Shown: in pieces, positions 5,435 through 10,521 of the stretch
Position numbering within the stretch: position 1 is the stretch's first letter
Layout of the letters: the number at the start of each line of letters is the position of its first letter
NCBI GenBank assembly: GCA_944385645.1
Contig: CALWYA010000040.1
Coordinates: 1 to 10,525 of the forward strand
From: an uncultured Oscillospiraceae bacterium
GTDB taxonomy: Bacteria > Bacillota > Clostridia > Oscillospirales > Oscillospiraceae
Direction: 5' to 3'
DNA length: 10,525 nucleotides
The notes under the pieces: model-generated
What the model was told of the DNA's origin: nothing
Databases searched by the model: none
What the model saw: only the letters and a program-made list of their open reading frames with translations
Made by a program: the position numbers and the translations under genes

Positions 5435-6168
5435 CAAAACGCGCCTCCTTCCAGATCACCCATGGGCTGGGCCCGGAAGATCTCCCGGAACAGGGCGTCC
5501 ACGCTCCGGCCCTCCCGCTCCCGGATGTTGTCCACCGTCTCGTGGAGCACGAGCTTTCCTTCTTTCAGGAAGACGGCCTCGTCCAGCACCTTCTCGATGT
5601 CGGCGATCAGGTGGGTGGAGATGAGGACGGAGCCCTCCTCGTTGTAGTTGGTGAGGATGGTCCGCAGGATGAAGTCCCGGGCCGCCGGGTCCACCCCGGC
5701 GATGGGCTCGTCCAGCAGATAGAGCTGGGCCTTCCGGGCCATGACCAGCACCAGCTGCACCTTCTCCTTGGTGCCCTTGGACATGGTCTTGATCCGGTCC
5801 CGGGGCTCCACCCCCAGGCTGCGGCACATGGCCAGGGCCTTGTCATAGTCGAAGTCCCGGTAGAAGTCCCGGAACAGGTCGAACAGGTCGGTGGCCCGCA
5901 TCCAGCTGGCGAAGTACATCCGGTCGGGCAGATAGCTGATCAGGGCCTTGGTCTCCGGCCCGATGGGCAGGCCGTCCACCGCCAGGGTGCCGGCGGTGGG
6001 CTGGATCAGGCCGCACAGCAGCTTGATCAGGGTGGTCTTGCCGCTGCCGTTGGGGCCCAGCAGGCCCACGATCCGCCCCCGGCCCACCTCAAGGTCCACC
6101 CCGGACAGGGCCGGCTTCCGTCCGTAGGCCTTGGACAGGCCCTGACAGGCAATCAACTTGTCACTCAT
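5434..6168 (-). CDS. ABC transporter ATP-binding protein (YtrB/BcrA-like)
   Basis: A 244-residue ATPase with the full nucleotide-binding domain. Walker A GPNGSGKTT is at 38-46, Walker B LYLLDEP at 149-155 with D-loop GVDP, and the H-loop histidine (STHL) at 186. Two degenerate features are visible. The Q-loop position reads LPDRMYF (no glutamine) at 80-86, and the signature reads MSKGTKEKVQL (129-139) in place of LSGGQ. Both are common in ATPases paired with ABC-2 exporters of the bacitracin/YtrB type. The ATG at 6168 follows GGAGG with a 7-base spacer and overlaps the GntR stop as ATGA. With the following permease it forms an exporter-type transporter at the cytoplasmic membrane, under control of the GntR gene ahead of it. 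Substrate unknown. Confidence 0.93.
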   Translation of the reverse strand: MSDKLIACQGLSKAYGRKPALSGVDLEVGRGRIVGLLGPNGSGKTTLIKLLCGLIQPTAGTLAVDGLPIGPETKALISYLPDRMYFASWMRATDLFDLFRDFYRDFDYDKALAMCRSLGVEPRDRIKTMSKGTKEKVQLVLVMARKAQLYLLDEPIAGVDPAARDFILRTILTNYNEEGSVLISTHLIADIEKVLDEAVFLKEGKLVLHETVDNIREREGRSVDALFREIFRAQPMGDLEGGAF

Positions 6169-6524
6169 TGTGGTTCCTCCCTCAAAAGTTCCACGGCCTC
6201 CCGCCGGGAAAATCCCAGCTCCGCCATGGCGTCAAAGTATTGGTTCACGATCACGCCGGCCTCCGCCCGCCGGGCGGAATCCAAAATCGAGGTGTCCTGG
6301 GTCACCAGCCGGCCGGCGGTGCGGTCGGCCTTGGCCAGCCCCTCCTGCTCCAGCTGGGCCAGGGCCCGCTGCATGGTGTTGGGGTTGACCCCCGCCTCGG
6401 CGGCCAGCTCCCGCACCGAGGGCAATCGGCTCCCCGGGGGATAGGCCCCCACCAGGATCCGCCGGGCCAGCTGCTGGCTGAGCTGGAGCCAGATGGGCCG
6501 GTCGTCGGACAGCTTCCACTCCAT
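6165..6524 (-). CDS. GntR-family regulator, YtrA subfamily
   Basis: A 119-residue repressor-type protein. Residues about 8-75 are the winged helix of the GntR family: PIWLQLSQQLARRILVGAYP, PGSRLPSVRELAAEAGVNPN and TMQRALAQLEQEGL with wing TAGRLVT. Only about 45 residues follow, too short for a FadR- or HutC-type effector domain; a short C-terminal dimerisation helix pair is the mark of the YtrA subfamily. YtrA regulators usually repress their own operon with an ABC transporter, exactly the context here. The ATG at 6524 is chosen because GGAGG lies 7 bases upstream; a GTG at 6563 is inside the operator. The palindrome over its promoter is its likely binding site. Confidence 0.9.
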   Translation of the reverse strand: MEWKLSDDRPIWLQLSQQLARRILVGAYPPGSRLPSVRELAAEAGVNPNTMQRALAQLEQEGLAKADRTAGRLVTQDTSILDSARRAEAGVIVNQYFDAMAELGFSRREAVELLREEPQ

Positions 6525-6550
6525 GGGTCCGCCTCCTCTCATCTGTATGT

Positions 6551-6572
6551 TTGTACTAGGCACTTAATACAA
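6551..6572. promoter_or_regulatory. Operator of the YtrA-like regulator
   Basis: An inverted repeat TTGTACTA-N6-TAATACAA, with 7 of 8 positions complementary. It overlaps the -10 box and the predicted transcript start of the GntR/ABC operon. The position fits autorepression. Assignment to this particular regulator is inference from location. Confidence 0.7.
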
Positions 6573-6597
6573 TAATACACGTCGCCCCGTTTGTCAA
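6569..6597 (-). promoter_or_regulatory. Sigma-A-type promoter of the GntR/ABC operon
   Basis: Minus strand: consensus -35 TTGACA (6597-6592), a 17-base spacer, and -10 TATTGT (6574-6569). The leader to the GntR ATG is about 40 bases. Confidence 0.8.
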
Positions 6598-6630
6598 GGG
6601 GGCGGGGAAAATTTTTTGCGGGGGGCCTCT

Positions 6631-6680
6631 GGCTTCCCTCTCGAAGGGGGAAGCTGTCGAGCGAAGCGAGACTGATGAGG
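6631..6680 (+). repeat. Double-hairpin interspersed repeat, module A
   Basis: A first hairpin GCTTCCC...GGGGAAGC is followed by GTCGAGCGAAGCGAGAC and then ACTGATGAGGG. The order (pyrimidine/purine stem, spacer, short stem, TGAnGAGGG) is the same as in module C at 6911-6962, with different stem sequences. No coding signal. Confidence 0.55.
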
Positions 6681-6716
6681 GTGTCTATGGGGGAATGGAC
6701 AGTCCTACCCTACGCC

Positions 6717-6771
6717 CCCTCATCCGTCATTTGCTCCGCAAATGCCACCTTCCCCCCTGCGGGGGGAAGGC
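6717..6771 (-). repeat. Double-hairpin interspersed repeat, module B (inverted)
   Basis: Stem CATTTGC-TCC-GCAAATG (6728-6744) is followed by CCTTCCCCCC-TGC-GGGGGGAAGG (6748-6770). Reverse-complemented, this is module C with only a few changes, including CCGTCATTTGC and GCAAATGCCACC shared at identical spacing. Confidence 0.7.
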
Positions 6772-6773
6772 CC

Positions 6774-6850
6774 AGGGCCGCCGAGGGCGGCGGCCCCTAC
6801 AGGTCATCGCAGGGGCGGGCAGGGCGCACACATAGGTGCGCCCCTACATG
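6774..6850. repeat. GC-rich hairpin pair between modules B and C
   Basis: Two separate stems: GGGCCGCC...GGCGGCCC (6775-6796) and GGGCGCAC-6-GTGCGCCC (6822-6843). CCCCTACA follows each closely. The second resembles short GTAGGGGCGCAC-type palindromes that I recall from many bacterial genomes; I cannot check this. Confidence 0.5.
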
Positions 6851-6910
6851 GCGGCGGGGGCCCCATTGTAGTTTCTCCGCTAGGGGGCCTAGGAAAACAC
6901 CCCCACCAAA

Positions 6911-6962
6911 AGCCTCCCTCTGACGAGGGAGGTGGCATTTGCGAAGCAAATGACGGAGGGAG
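6911..6962 (+). repeat. Double-hairpin interspersed repeat, module C
   Basis: Stem CCTCCCTC-TGAC-GAGGGAGG (6913-6932), then TGG, then CATTTGC-GAA-GCAAATG (6936-6952), ending ACGGAGGGAG. It is the inverted partner of module B, so B and C bracket about 140 bases as long inverted repeats. Confidence 0.7.
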
Positions 6963-7038
6963 AGACCGGGTGCACCATGTGCGCCCGCTGGCGGCCAGAG
7001 GCGGCTCCCGAAAACATGTAAACATTTTGTGAACGCCC

Positions 7039-7067
7039 TTGCATTTTCCCCCCGGCCGCGCTATGAT
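7039..7067 (+). promoter_or_regulatory. Sigma-A-type promoter of htpG
   Basis: -35 TTGCAT (7039-7044), a 17-base spacer, and -10 TATGAT (7062-7067). The transcript start is predicted near 7074, inside the CIRCE element, leaving a leader of about 120 bases. Confidence 0.8.
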
Positions 7068-7071
7068 AGGG

Positions 7072-7098
7072 TTAGCACTCAGATAGAAAGAGTGCTAA
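7072..7098 (+). promoter_or_regulatory. CIRCE operator (HrcA binding site)
   Basis: TTAGCACTC-N9-GAGTGCTAA is an exact match to the CIRCE consensus, the operator of the heat-shock repressor HrcA. It begins four bases after the -10 box and covers the transcript start, the standard repressing position. Confidence 0.96.
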
Positions 7099-7193
7099 CC
7101 TTATTTTTCCCGCCCGGCCCCGGCCGACTTGCCGGGCGCGGCCCTCATTTTGTGATCAACGATACTTTATTATACACGGAGGCATCAGAAACC

Positions 7194-9110
7194 ATGGCAA
7201 AGAAGCAATTCAAGGCGGAGTCCAAGCGGCTGCTGGATTTGATGGTCAACTCCATCTACACCCACAAGGAGATCTTTCTCCGGGAGCTGATCTCCAACGC
7301 CAGCGACGCGGAGGACAAGCTGGCCTACAAGTCCCTCACCGACGAGAACGTGGACATCAAGCGCAAGGACCTGAAGATCACCATCGTCCCGGACAAGGAG
7401 AAGCGCCTGCTCACCGTGTCCGACAATGGCATCGGCATGACGAAGGAGGAGCTGGAGGCCAACCTGGGCACCATCGCCCACAGCGGCTCCGGCCAGTTCA
7501 AGGCCGGTCTGGCGGAGGACGACAAGGCCGCCGACAAGATCGACGTCATCGGCCAGTTCGGCGTGGGCTTCTACTCCGCTTTCATGGTGGCCGACCACGT
7601 CACCGTCCTCTCCCGAGCTTACGGCAGCGACGAGGCCTGGATGTGGCAGTCCGACGGGGCCGACGGCTACACCGTCACCCCCTGTGAGAAGGAGACCCCG
7701 GGCACCGACATCATCATGCACATCAAGGCCAACGCCGACGAGGAGAACTACGACCAGTATCTGGAGACCTATAAATTACAGGAGCTCATCAAAAAGTACT
7801 CCGACTACATCCGCTACCCCATCGTCATGGAGGTGGAGGACTACCGGCAGAAGCCCAAGCCGGAGGACGCCGGGGAGGACTATAAGCCCGAGTGGGAGAC
7901 GGTGAAGGAGTGGAAGACCCTCAACTCCATGGTCCCCCTGTGGCAGCGGCAGAAGTCCAAGGTGAAGCCGGAGGAGTACAACAGCTTTTATAAAGAGAAG
8001 TTCATGGACTGGCAGGACCCCCTGGCGGTCATCCACACCAGCGCCGAGGGGGCCGTGACCTATAAGGCCCTGCTGTACATCCCCGCTCAGACCCCCTATG
8101 ACTTCTACACCCGGGAGTACCAGAAGGGGCTCCAGCTGTACTCTTCCGGGGTGCTCATCATGGACAAGTGCGCCGACCTGCTCCCCGACCACTTCCGCTT
8201 CGTCAAGGGCGTGGTGGACTCCCCCGACTTCTCCCTGAACATCAGCCGGGAGATTTTACAGCACGACCGGCAGCTGAAGGTCATCGCCTCCGCCCTGGAG
8301 AAGAAGATCAAGTCCGAGCTGCTGAAGATGCAGAAGGAGGAGCCGGAGAAGTACGAGAAATTCTGGGCCGCCTTCGGCACCCAGCTGAAGTATGGGGCGG
8401 TGGCCGACTACGGCGCCCACAAGGAGACCGTCCAGGACCTGCTGTTGTTCTGGTCCTCCAAGGAGGGCAAGAACACCACCCTGGCCGCCTACAAGGACCG
8501 GATGCCCGAGGACCAGCCCTACTACTATTACGCCTGCGGCGAGAGCGCCGACCAGATCGCCAAGCTGCCCCAGGTGGAGCGCATCCTGGACAAGGGCTAT
8601 GAGATCCTCTACTGCACCGAGGACGTGGACGACTTCGTCATGAAGGCCCTGGGGGAGATCGACGGCAAGCAGTTCAAGTCGGTGAACGACGAGGACGCCC
8701 TGCCCCAGACCGACGAGGAGAAGCAGGCCGCCCAGGAGAAGGCCGAGGCCGGCAAGCCGGTGCTGGAGGCCGTGAAGGAGGCCCTGGGGGACCAGGTGAA
8801 GGAGGTGCGCATCTCCTCCATCCTGAAATCGGGGGCCTGCTGCCTCACCGCCGAGGGCCCCGTCTCCCTGGAGATGGAGAAGTACATGAACAAAGTGGAG
8901 GGGGGCCAGCACATGAGAGCCGACCGGGTGCTGGAGCTCAACCCCGATTCCGCCCCCTACGCCGCCCTGAAAAAGGCGGTGGACGCCGGGGACAAGGAGA
9001 CGGTGGAGAAGTATGCCAAGCTGCTCTACGGCCAGGCCGAGCTGCTGGCCGGCCTGCCCCTGGAGGACCCCGCCGGGTACGCCCAGCTGGTGTGCTCCCT
9101 GATGGTATAA
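7194..9110 (+). CDS. htpG: Molecular chaperone HtpG (bacterial Hsp90)
   Basis: A 638-residue ATP-dependent cytosolic chaperone, the normal length for HtpG. The N-terminal GHKL ATPase domain is complete: ELISNASDAEDKL (31-43, with catalytic E31, N35 and D38), DNGIGMT (77-83), GTIAHSGSGQF (92-102) and GQFGVGFYSAFMVAD (120-134). The middle domain follows, with SLNISREILQHDRQLKVI near 350-370, and then the C-terminal dimerisation domain. The ATG at 7194 (MAKKQFKAESKRLLDLM) matches the family start, with GGAGG at 7178-7182. In-frame ATG or GTG codons further upstream fall in the promoter/CIRCE region and are rejected. Codon use and GC match neighbouring genes. It is monocistronic, closed by the terminator at 9118-9151, and probably induced by heat through HrcA. 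Confidence 0.98.
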   Translation: MAKKQFKAESKRLLDLMVNSIYTHKEIFLRELISNASDAEDKLAYKSLTDENVDIKRKDLKITIVPDKEKRLLTVSDNGIGMTKEELEANLGTIAHSGSGQFKAGLAEDDKAADKIDVIGQFGVGFYSAFMVADHVTVLSRAYGSDEAWMWQSDGADGYTVTPCEKETPGTDIIMHIKANADEENYDQYLETYKLQELIKKYSDYIRYPIVMEVEDYRQKPKPEDAGEDYKPEWETVKEWKTLNSMVPLWQRQKSKVKPEEYNSFYKEKFMDWQDPLAVIHTSAEGAVTYKALLYIPAQTPYDFYTREYQKGLQLYSSGVLIMDKCADLLPDHFRFVKGVVDSPDFSLNISREILQHDRQLKVIASALEKKIKSELLKMQKEEPEKYEKFWAAFGTQLKYGAVADYGAHKETVQDLLLFWSSKEGKNTTLAAYKDRMPEDQPYYYYACGESADQIAKLPQVERILDKGYEILYCTEDVDDFVMKALGEIDGKQFKSVNDEDALPQTDEEKQAAQEKAEAGKPVLEAVKEALGDQVKEVRISSILKSGACCLTAEGPVSLEMEKYMNKVEGGQHMRADRVLELNPDSAPYAALKKAVDAGDKETVEKYAKLLYGQAELLAGLPLEDPAGYAQLVCSLMV

Positions 9111-9117
9111 GGACAGC

Positions 9118-9151
9118 AAAAGAGCGCGGACCAGTTGTCCGCGCTCTTTTT
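9118..9151. terminator. Bidirectional terminator between htpG and the small XRE gene
   Basis: An 11-bp perfect stem, AGAGCGCGGAC-5-GTCCGCGCTCT, is preceded by AAA and followed by TTTTT. It serves htpG on the plus strand and the converging XRE gene on the minus strand. Confidence 0.92.
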
Positions 9152-9157
9152 GTCTCT

Positions 9158-9421
9158 CTATCGCTCCGGCGGGTCGTCCTCCAGCAGCTCGTCCGCCGAC
9201 ACCCCCAGCACAGCGGCGATGGTCTTCAGCTCGATGTCGGTGACGAACCTCTGGCCGCTCTCGATCCGCTGGACGGCGTTTTTGTCCACGTCCAGATTTT
9301 CCAGCTGGAGCAGATCGGCCAACCCCCGCTGGGACAGCCTGGGTTCCCTGGCTATCCTCAGCCGGGCAACCTTCCGCCCGCACAAATTGTTCCGCCCGTC
9401 CGCCCCGCGGTTCTTGTACAT
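9158..9421 (-). CDS. Small XRE-family transcriptional regulator
   Basis: An 87-residue protein that is essentially one Cro/C1-type helix-turn-helix domain. Recognisable pieces are VARLRIAREPRLSQRGLADLLQ (18-39), NAVQRIESGQRFVTD (about 48-62) and IELKTIAAVLGVSADELLE (about 62-80). The opening MYKNRGADGRNNLCGRKV is familiar to me from short XRE proteins in Clostridia. The ATG at 9421 follows AGGA with a 9-base spacer. Converging with htpG, it ends just before the shared terminator. Upstream lie two near-identical palindromes (9431-9452, 9485-9506) that are good candidates for its own operators. I see no strong minus-strand promoter; TAGCAT at about 9470-9465 is the best -10, without a good -35. 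Target genes are unknown. Confidence 0.85.
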   Translation of the reverse strand: MYKNRGADGRNNLCGRKVARLRIAREPRLSQRGLADLLQLENLDVDKNAVQRIESGQRFVTDIELKTIAAVLGVSADELLEDDPPER

Positions 9422-9430
9422 GGAATCAGT

Positions 9431-9452
9431 CCTGACATTTAGTGATTGTCAT
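9431..9452. promoter_or_regulatory. Palindromic operator, left copy
   Basis: CCTGACATTT-AGTG-ATTGTCAT contains TGACA-N9-TGTCA. As an inverted copy it matches the right operator (9485-9506) at 20 of 22 positions. It overlaps the -35 box of the rightward promoter and lies 9 bases before the XRE start codon. Confidence 0.7.
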
Positions 9453-9474
9453 TTTTGTCATTCTATGCTATCCT
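9446..9474 (+). promoter_or_regulatory. Rightward promoter divergent from the small XRE gene
   Basis: -35 TTGTCA (9446-9451), a 17-base spacer, and -10 TATCCT (9469-9474). The predicted start near 9481 falls just before the right operator, and an AGGAGG with a 9-base-spaced ATG follows at 9504-9521. Confidence 0.5.
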
Positions 9475-9484
9475 TAGGACAGAT

Positions 9485-9506
9485 ATGACATTCACCAAAT
9501 GTCAGG
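9485..9506. promoter_or_regulatory. Palindromic operator, right copy
   Basis: ATGACATTCACC-AAATGTCAGG contains TGACATT-N5-AATGTCA, a near-perfect palindrome. It covers the region just after the predicted rightward transcript start and abuts the AGGAGG site. Bound protein here would block rightward transcription. Confidence 0.7.
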
Positions 9507-9518
9507 AGGTTGTTTTCT

Positions 9519-9689
9519 ATGGCCTGCGTACCAGCCGCCACGACTGGGGCTGAGGCGGCCGCTCCGCCCCTTCTTTCTCAGTACCCCTTGCAAAATCCGC
9601 GAAAATATCATACAATAAGGCCGGATCAAACGGAACGGCTGAACGGCCCCGGAGGGGCCCGCATGAAGAGAAAGAGGAGGAGAATCACT
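9519..9689 (+). other. ATG-initiated reading frame leading in frame into rpiB; possible gene relic or leader
   Basis: AGGAGG (9504-9509) with a 9-base spacer precedes an ATG at 9519. The 57 codons that follow (MACVPAATTGAEAAAPP, later NGPGGARMKRKRRRIT) have no stop and run straight into the rpiB frame. The sequence has low complexity in the first half and no domain I recognise. RpiB proteins do not normally carry such an extension, and rpiB has its own promoter and ribosome binding site further on. It may be the start of a lost divergent gene under XRE control, or a short coupled leader. Translation from here would give a 203-residue RpiB variant. Confidence 0.35.
9588..9616 (+). promoter_or_regulatory. 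Sigma-A-type promoter of rpiB
   Basis: -35 TTGCAA (9588-9593), a 17-base spacer, and -10 TACAAT (9611-9616). The leader to the rpiB ATG is about 67 bases, and a short GGCCCCGGAGGGGCC hairpin lies at about 9645-9659. Confidence 0.78.
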
Positions 9690-10130
9690 ATGATCGCCAT
9701 TGCTTCCGACCACGGCGGCTATCTGCTCAAGGAGCACATCAAGGCCTATCTGGCCGCCAAAGGAGTCACCTGCCAGGACTTCGGCACCGACAGCACCGAC
9801 AGCTGCGACTACCCCATCTTCGGCAAGGCGGCCGCTCAGGCGGTGGCCTCCGGCCAGTGCGAGAAGGGCATCGTCATCTGCACCACCGGCATCGGCATCT
9901 CCATCTCGGCCAACAAGGTGAAGGGTATCCGCTGCGCCCTGTGCGGCGACGTGCTCTCCGCCGAGATGACCCGCCGCCACAACGACGCCAATATGCTGGC
10001 CATGGGGGCCGGGATCGTGGGCTCCCTTCTGGCCGAGCGCATTGTGGACACCTTCCTGAACACCGCCTTCGAGGGGGGGCGGCACCAGCGCCGGGTGGAC
10101 GAGATGATGGCCATTGAGGCGGAGCAGTGA
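9690..10130 (+). CDS. rpiB: Ribose-5-phosphate isomerase B (RpiB/LacA/LacB family)
   Basis: A 146-residue cytosolic sugar-phosphate isomerase, standard length for RpiB (about 148). It interconverts ribose 5-phosphate and ribulose 5-phosphate in the pentose phosphate pathway. Family motifs are SDHGG (6-10), DFGTDSTDSCDYP (30-42), the catalytic-cysteine loop GIVICTTGIGISISANKVKGIR (60-81, C64) and RRHNDANMLAMGA (95-107). The loop reads CTTG where CGTG or CSTG is more usual, a mild variant. The ATG at 9690 follows AGGAGG (9675-9680) with a 9-base spacer; an in-frame ATG at 9663 lacks a ribosome binding site. Activity on ribose versus allose or other phosphates cannot be read from the sequence. 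It is monocistronic, with two hairpins following. Confidence 0.94.
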   Translation: MIAIASDHGGYLLKEHIKAYLAAKGVTCQDFGTDSTDSCDYPIFGKAAAQAVASGQCEKGIVICTTGIGISISANKVKGIRCALCGDVLSAEMTRRHNDANMLAMGAGIVGSLLAERIVDTFLNTAFEGGRHQRRVDEMMAIEAEQ

Positions 10131-10164
10131 TCGCTCCGCCCTCAGACCCATAGAAAAGATACCA

Positions 10165-10192
10165 GGCCGCCCCGGCTCTCGCCGGGGCGGCC
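10165..10192 (+). terminator. Hairpin after rpiB, probable terminator 1
   Basis: A perfect 12-bp stem GGCCGCCCCGGC-TCTC-GCCGGGGCGGCC lies 34 bases after the rpiB stop. The tail (GAACTTTCTG) is only moderately T-rich. Confidence 0.6.
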
Positions 10193-10210
10193 GAACTTTC
10201 TGCTATGCGG

Positions 10211-10242
10211 CAAGACGCCCCGGCTTTCGCCGGGGCGTCTTG
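10211..10242 (+). terminator. Hairpin after rpiB, probable terminator 2 or attenuator
   Basis: A perfect 14-bp stem CAAGACGCCCCGGC-TTTC-GCCGGGGCGTCTTG. Its core GCCCCGGC-TTTC-GCCGGGGC resembles the first hairpin. The tail CCTGTGTGTGTTGT is T-interrupted. A ribosome binding site and ATG follow within 30 bases, so it may attenuate the next reading frame. Confidence 0.6.
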
Positions 10243-10284
10243 CCTGTGTGTGTTGTAAAAGGAGAGGGAGAAATGGGAGATACA
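10241..10284 (+). repeat. Hairpin-tail/RBS/ATG repeat, copy 1
   Basis: TGCCTGTGTGTGTTGTAAAA then GGAGAGGGAGAAATGGGAGATACA. It matches the copy at 10480-10521 apart from a few small insertions and substitutions. Each copy follows a strong GC stem. Confidence 0.7.
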
Positions 10285-10326
10285 GTGTGCAGCTCTTTCA
10301 AGCTACAACCATATAGTAGCGGATAA
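10273..10326 (+). CDS. Candidate 17-residue small ORF or leader peptide
   Basis: ATG at 10273 with GGAGAGGG 4-11 bases upstream encodes MGDTVCSSFKLQPYSSG followed by TAA. I do not recognise it. It has no obvious run of one amino acid that would mark a classic attenuator peptide. It sits between a terminator-like hairpin and a second stem-loop. It may be a leader peptide, a chance ORF, or a decayed copy of the start of the gene at 10511. Confidence 0.3.
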   Translation: MGDTVCSSFKLQPYSSG

Positions 10327-10329
10327 TTA

Positions 10330-10375
10330 CGTCTATTTCGTGACAACTCCGTGAATTTTTTGTAAACGATAGACG
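10330..10375 (+). ncRNA. Candidate structured leader RNA element
   Basis: CGTCTAT (10330-10336) pairs with ATAGACG (10369-10375). After a two-base bulge, CGT pairs with ACG and ACA with TGT, enclosing a loop with six Ts. It does not match any riboswitch or small RNA I know. It lies after the 17-codon ORF and before the hairpin at 10448. Confidence 0.3.
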
Positions 10376-10447
10376 CGCCTCGTTTTTTTGCCGCTCCCGA
10401 CCATGTTTGGTGCTTCGGGGACCGGCGTTCCGCGTCCCGGACAAGAC

Positions 10448-10480
10448 AGAGGGCTCCGGTCTGACCGACCGGAGCCCTCT
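10448..10480 (+). terminator. Strong hairpin before the right-edge gene (terminator or attenuator)
   Basis: A perfect 14-bp stem AGAGGGCTCCGGTC-5-GACCGGAGCCCTCT is followed by GCCTGTGTGTTGT, the same tail as after the 10211 hairpin. A ribosome binding site and ATG follow at 10496-10513. Confidence 0.55.
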
Positions 10481-10521
10481 GCCTGTGTGTTGTAAAGGAG
10501 AAGAGAGAGAATGGAAATACA
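10480..10521 (+). repeat. Hairpin-tail/RBS/ATG repeat, copy 2
   Basis: TGCCTGTGTGTTGTAAAGGA then GAAGAGAGAGAATGGAAATACA. It is the second copy of the 10241-10284 unit. Confidence 0.7.

Noticed and set aside
4757..6575. Long plus-strand frames opposite the ABC operon (4757-5647, 5542-6444)
   Set aside because: They are complements of well-supported genes, rich in Q, H, G and D, and lack start signals.
6598..7030. Possible CRISPR array in the hairpin-rich region before htpG
   Set aside because: The repeats are inverted, of different sizes and not regularly spaced; there are no equal-length spacers and no cas genes.
7029..7193. Extending HtpG 55 codons upstream to 7029
   Set aside because: That start would lie upstream of the promoter's -35 box and the frame would include the CIRCE element. 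The ATG at 7194 matches the family N-terminus and has GGAGG before it.
8256..9383. A 375-codon open frame on the minus strand opposite htpG and into the XRE gene
   Set aside because: It is the antisense shadow of htpG. It is leucine/glycine/histidine-rich without any domain and crosses the bidirectional terminator.
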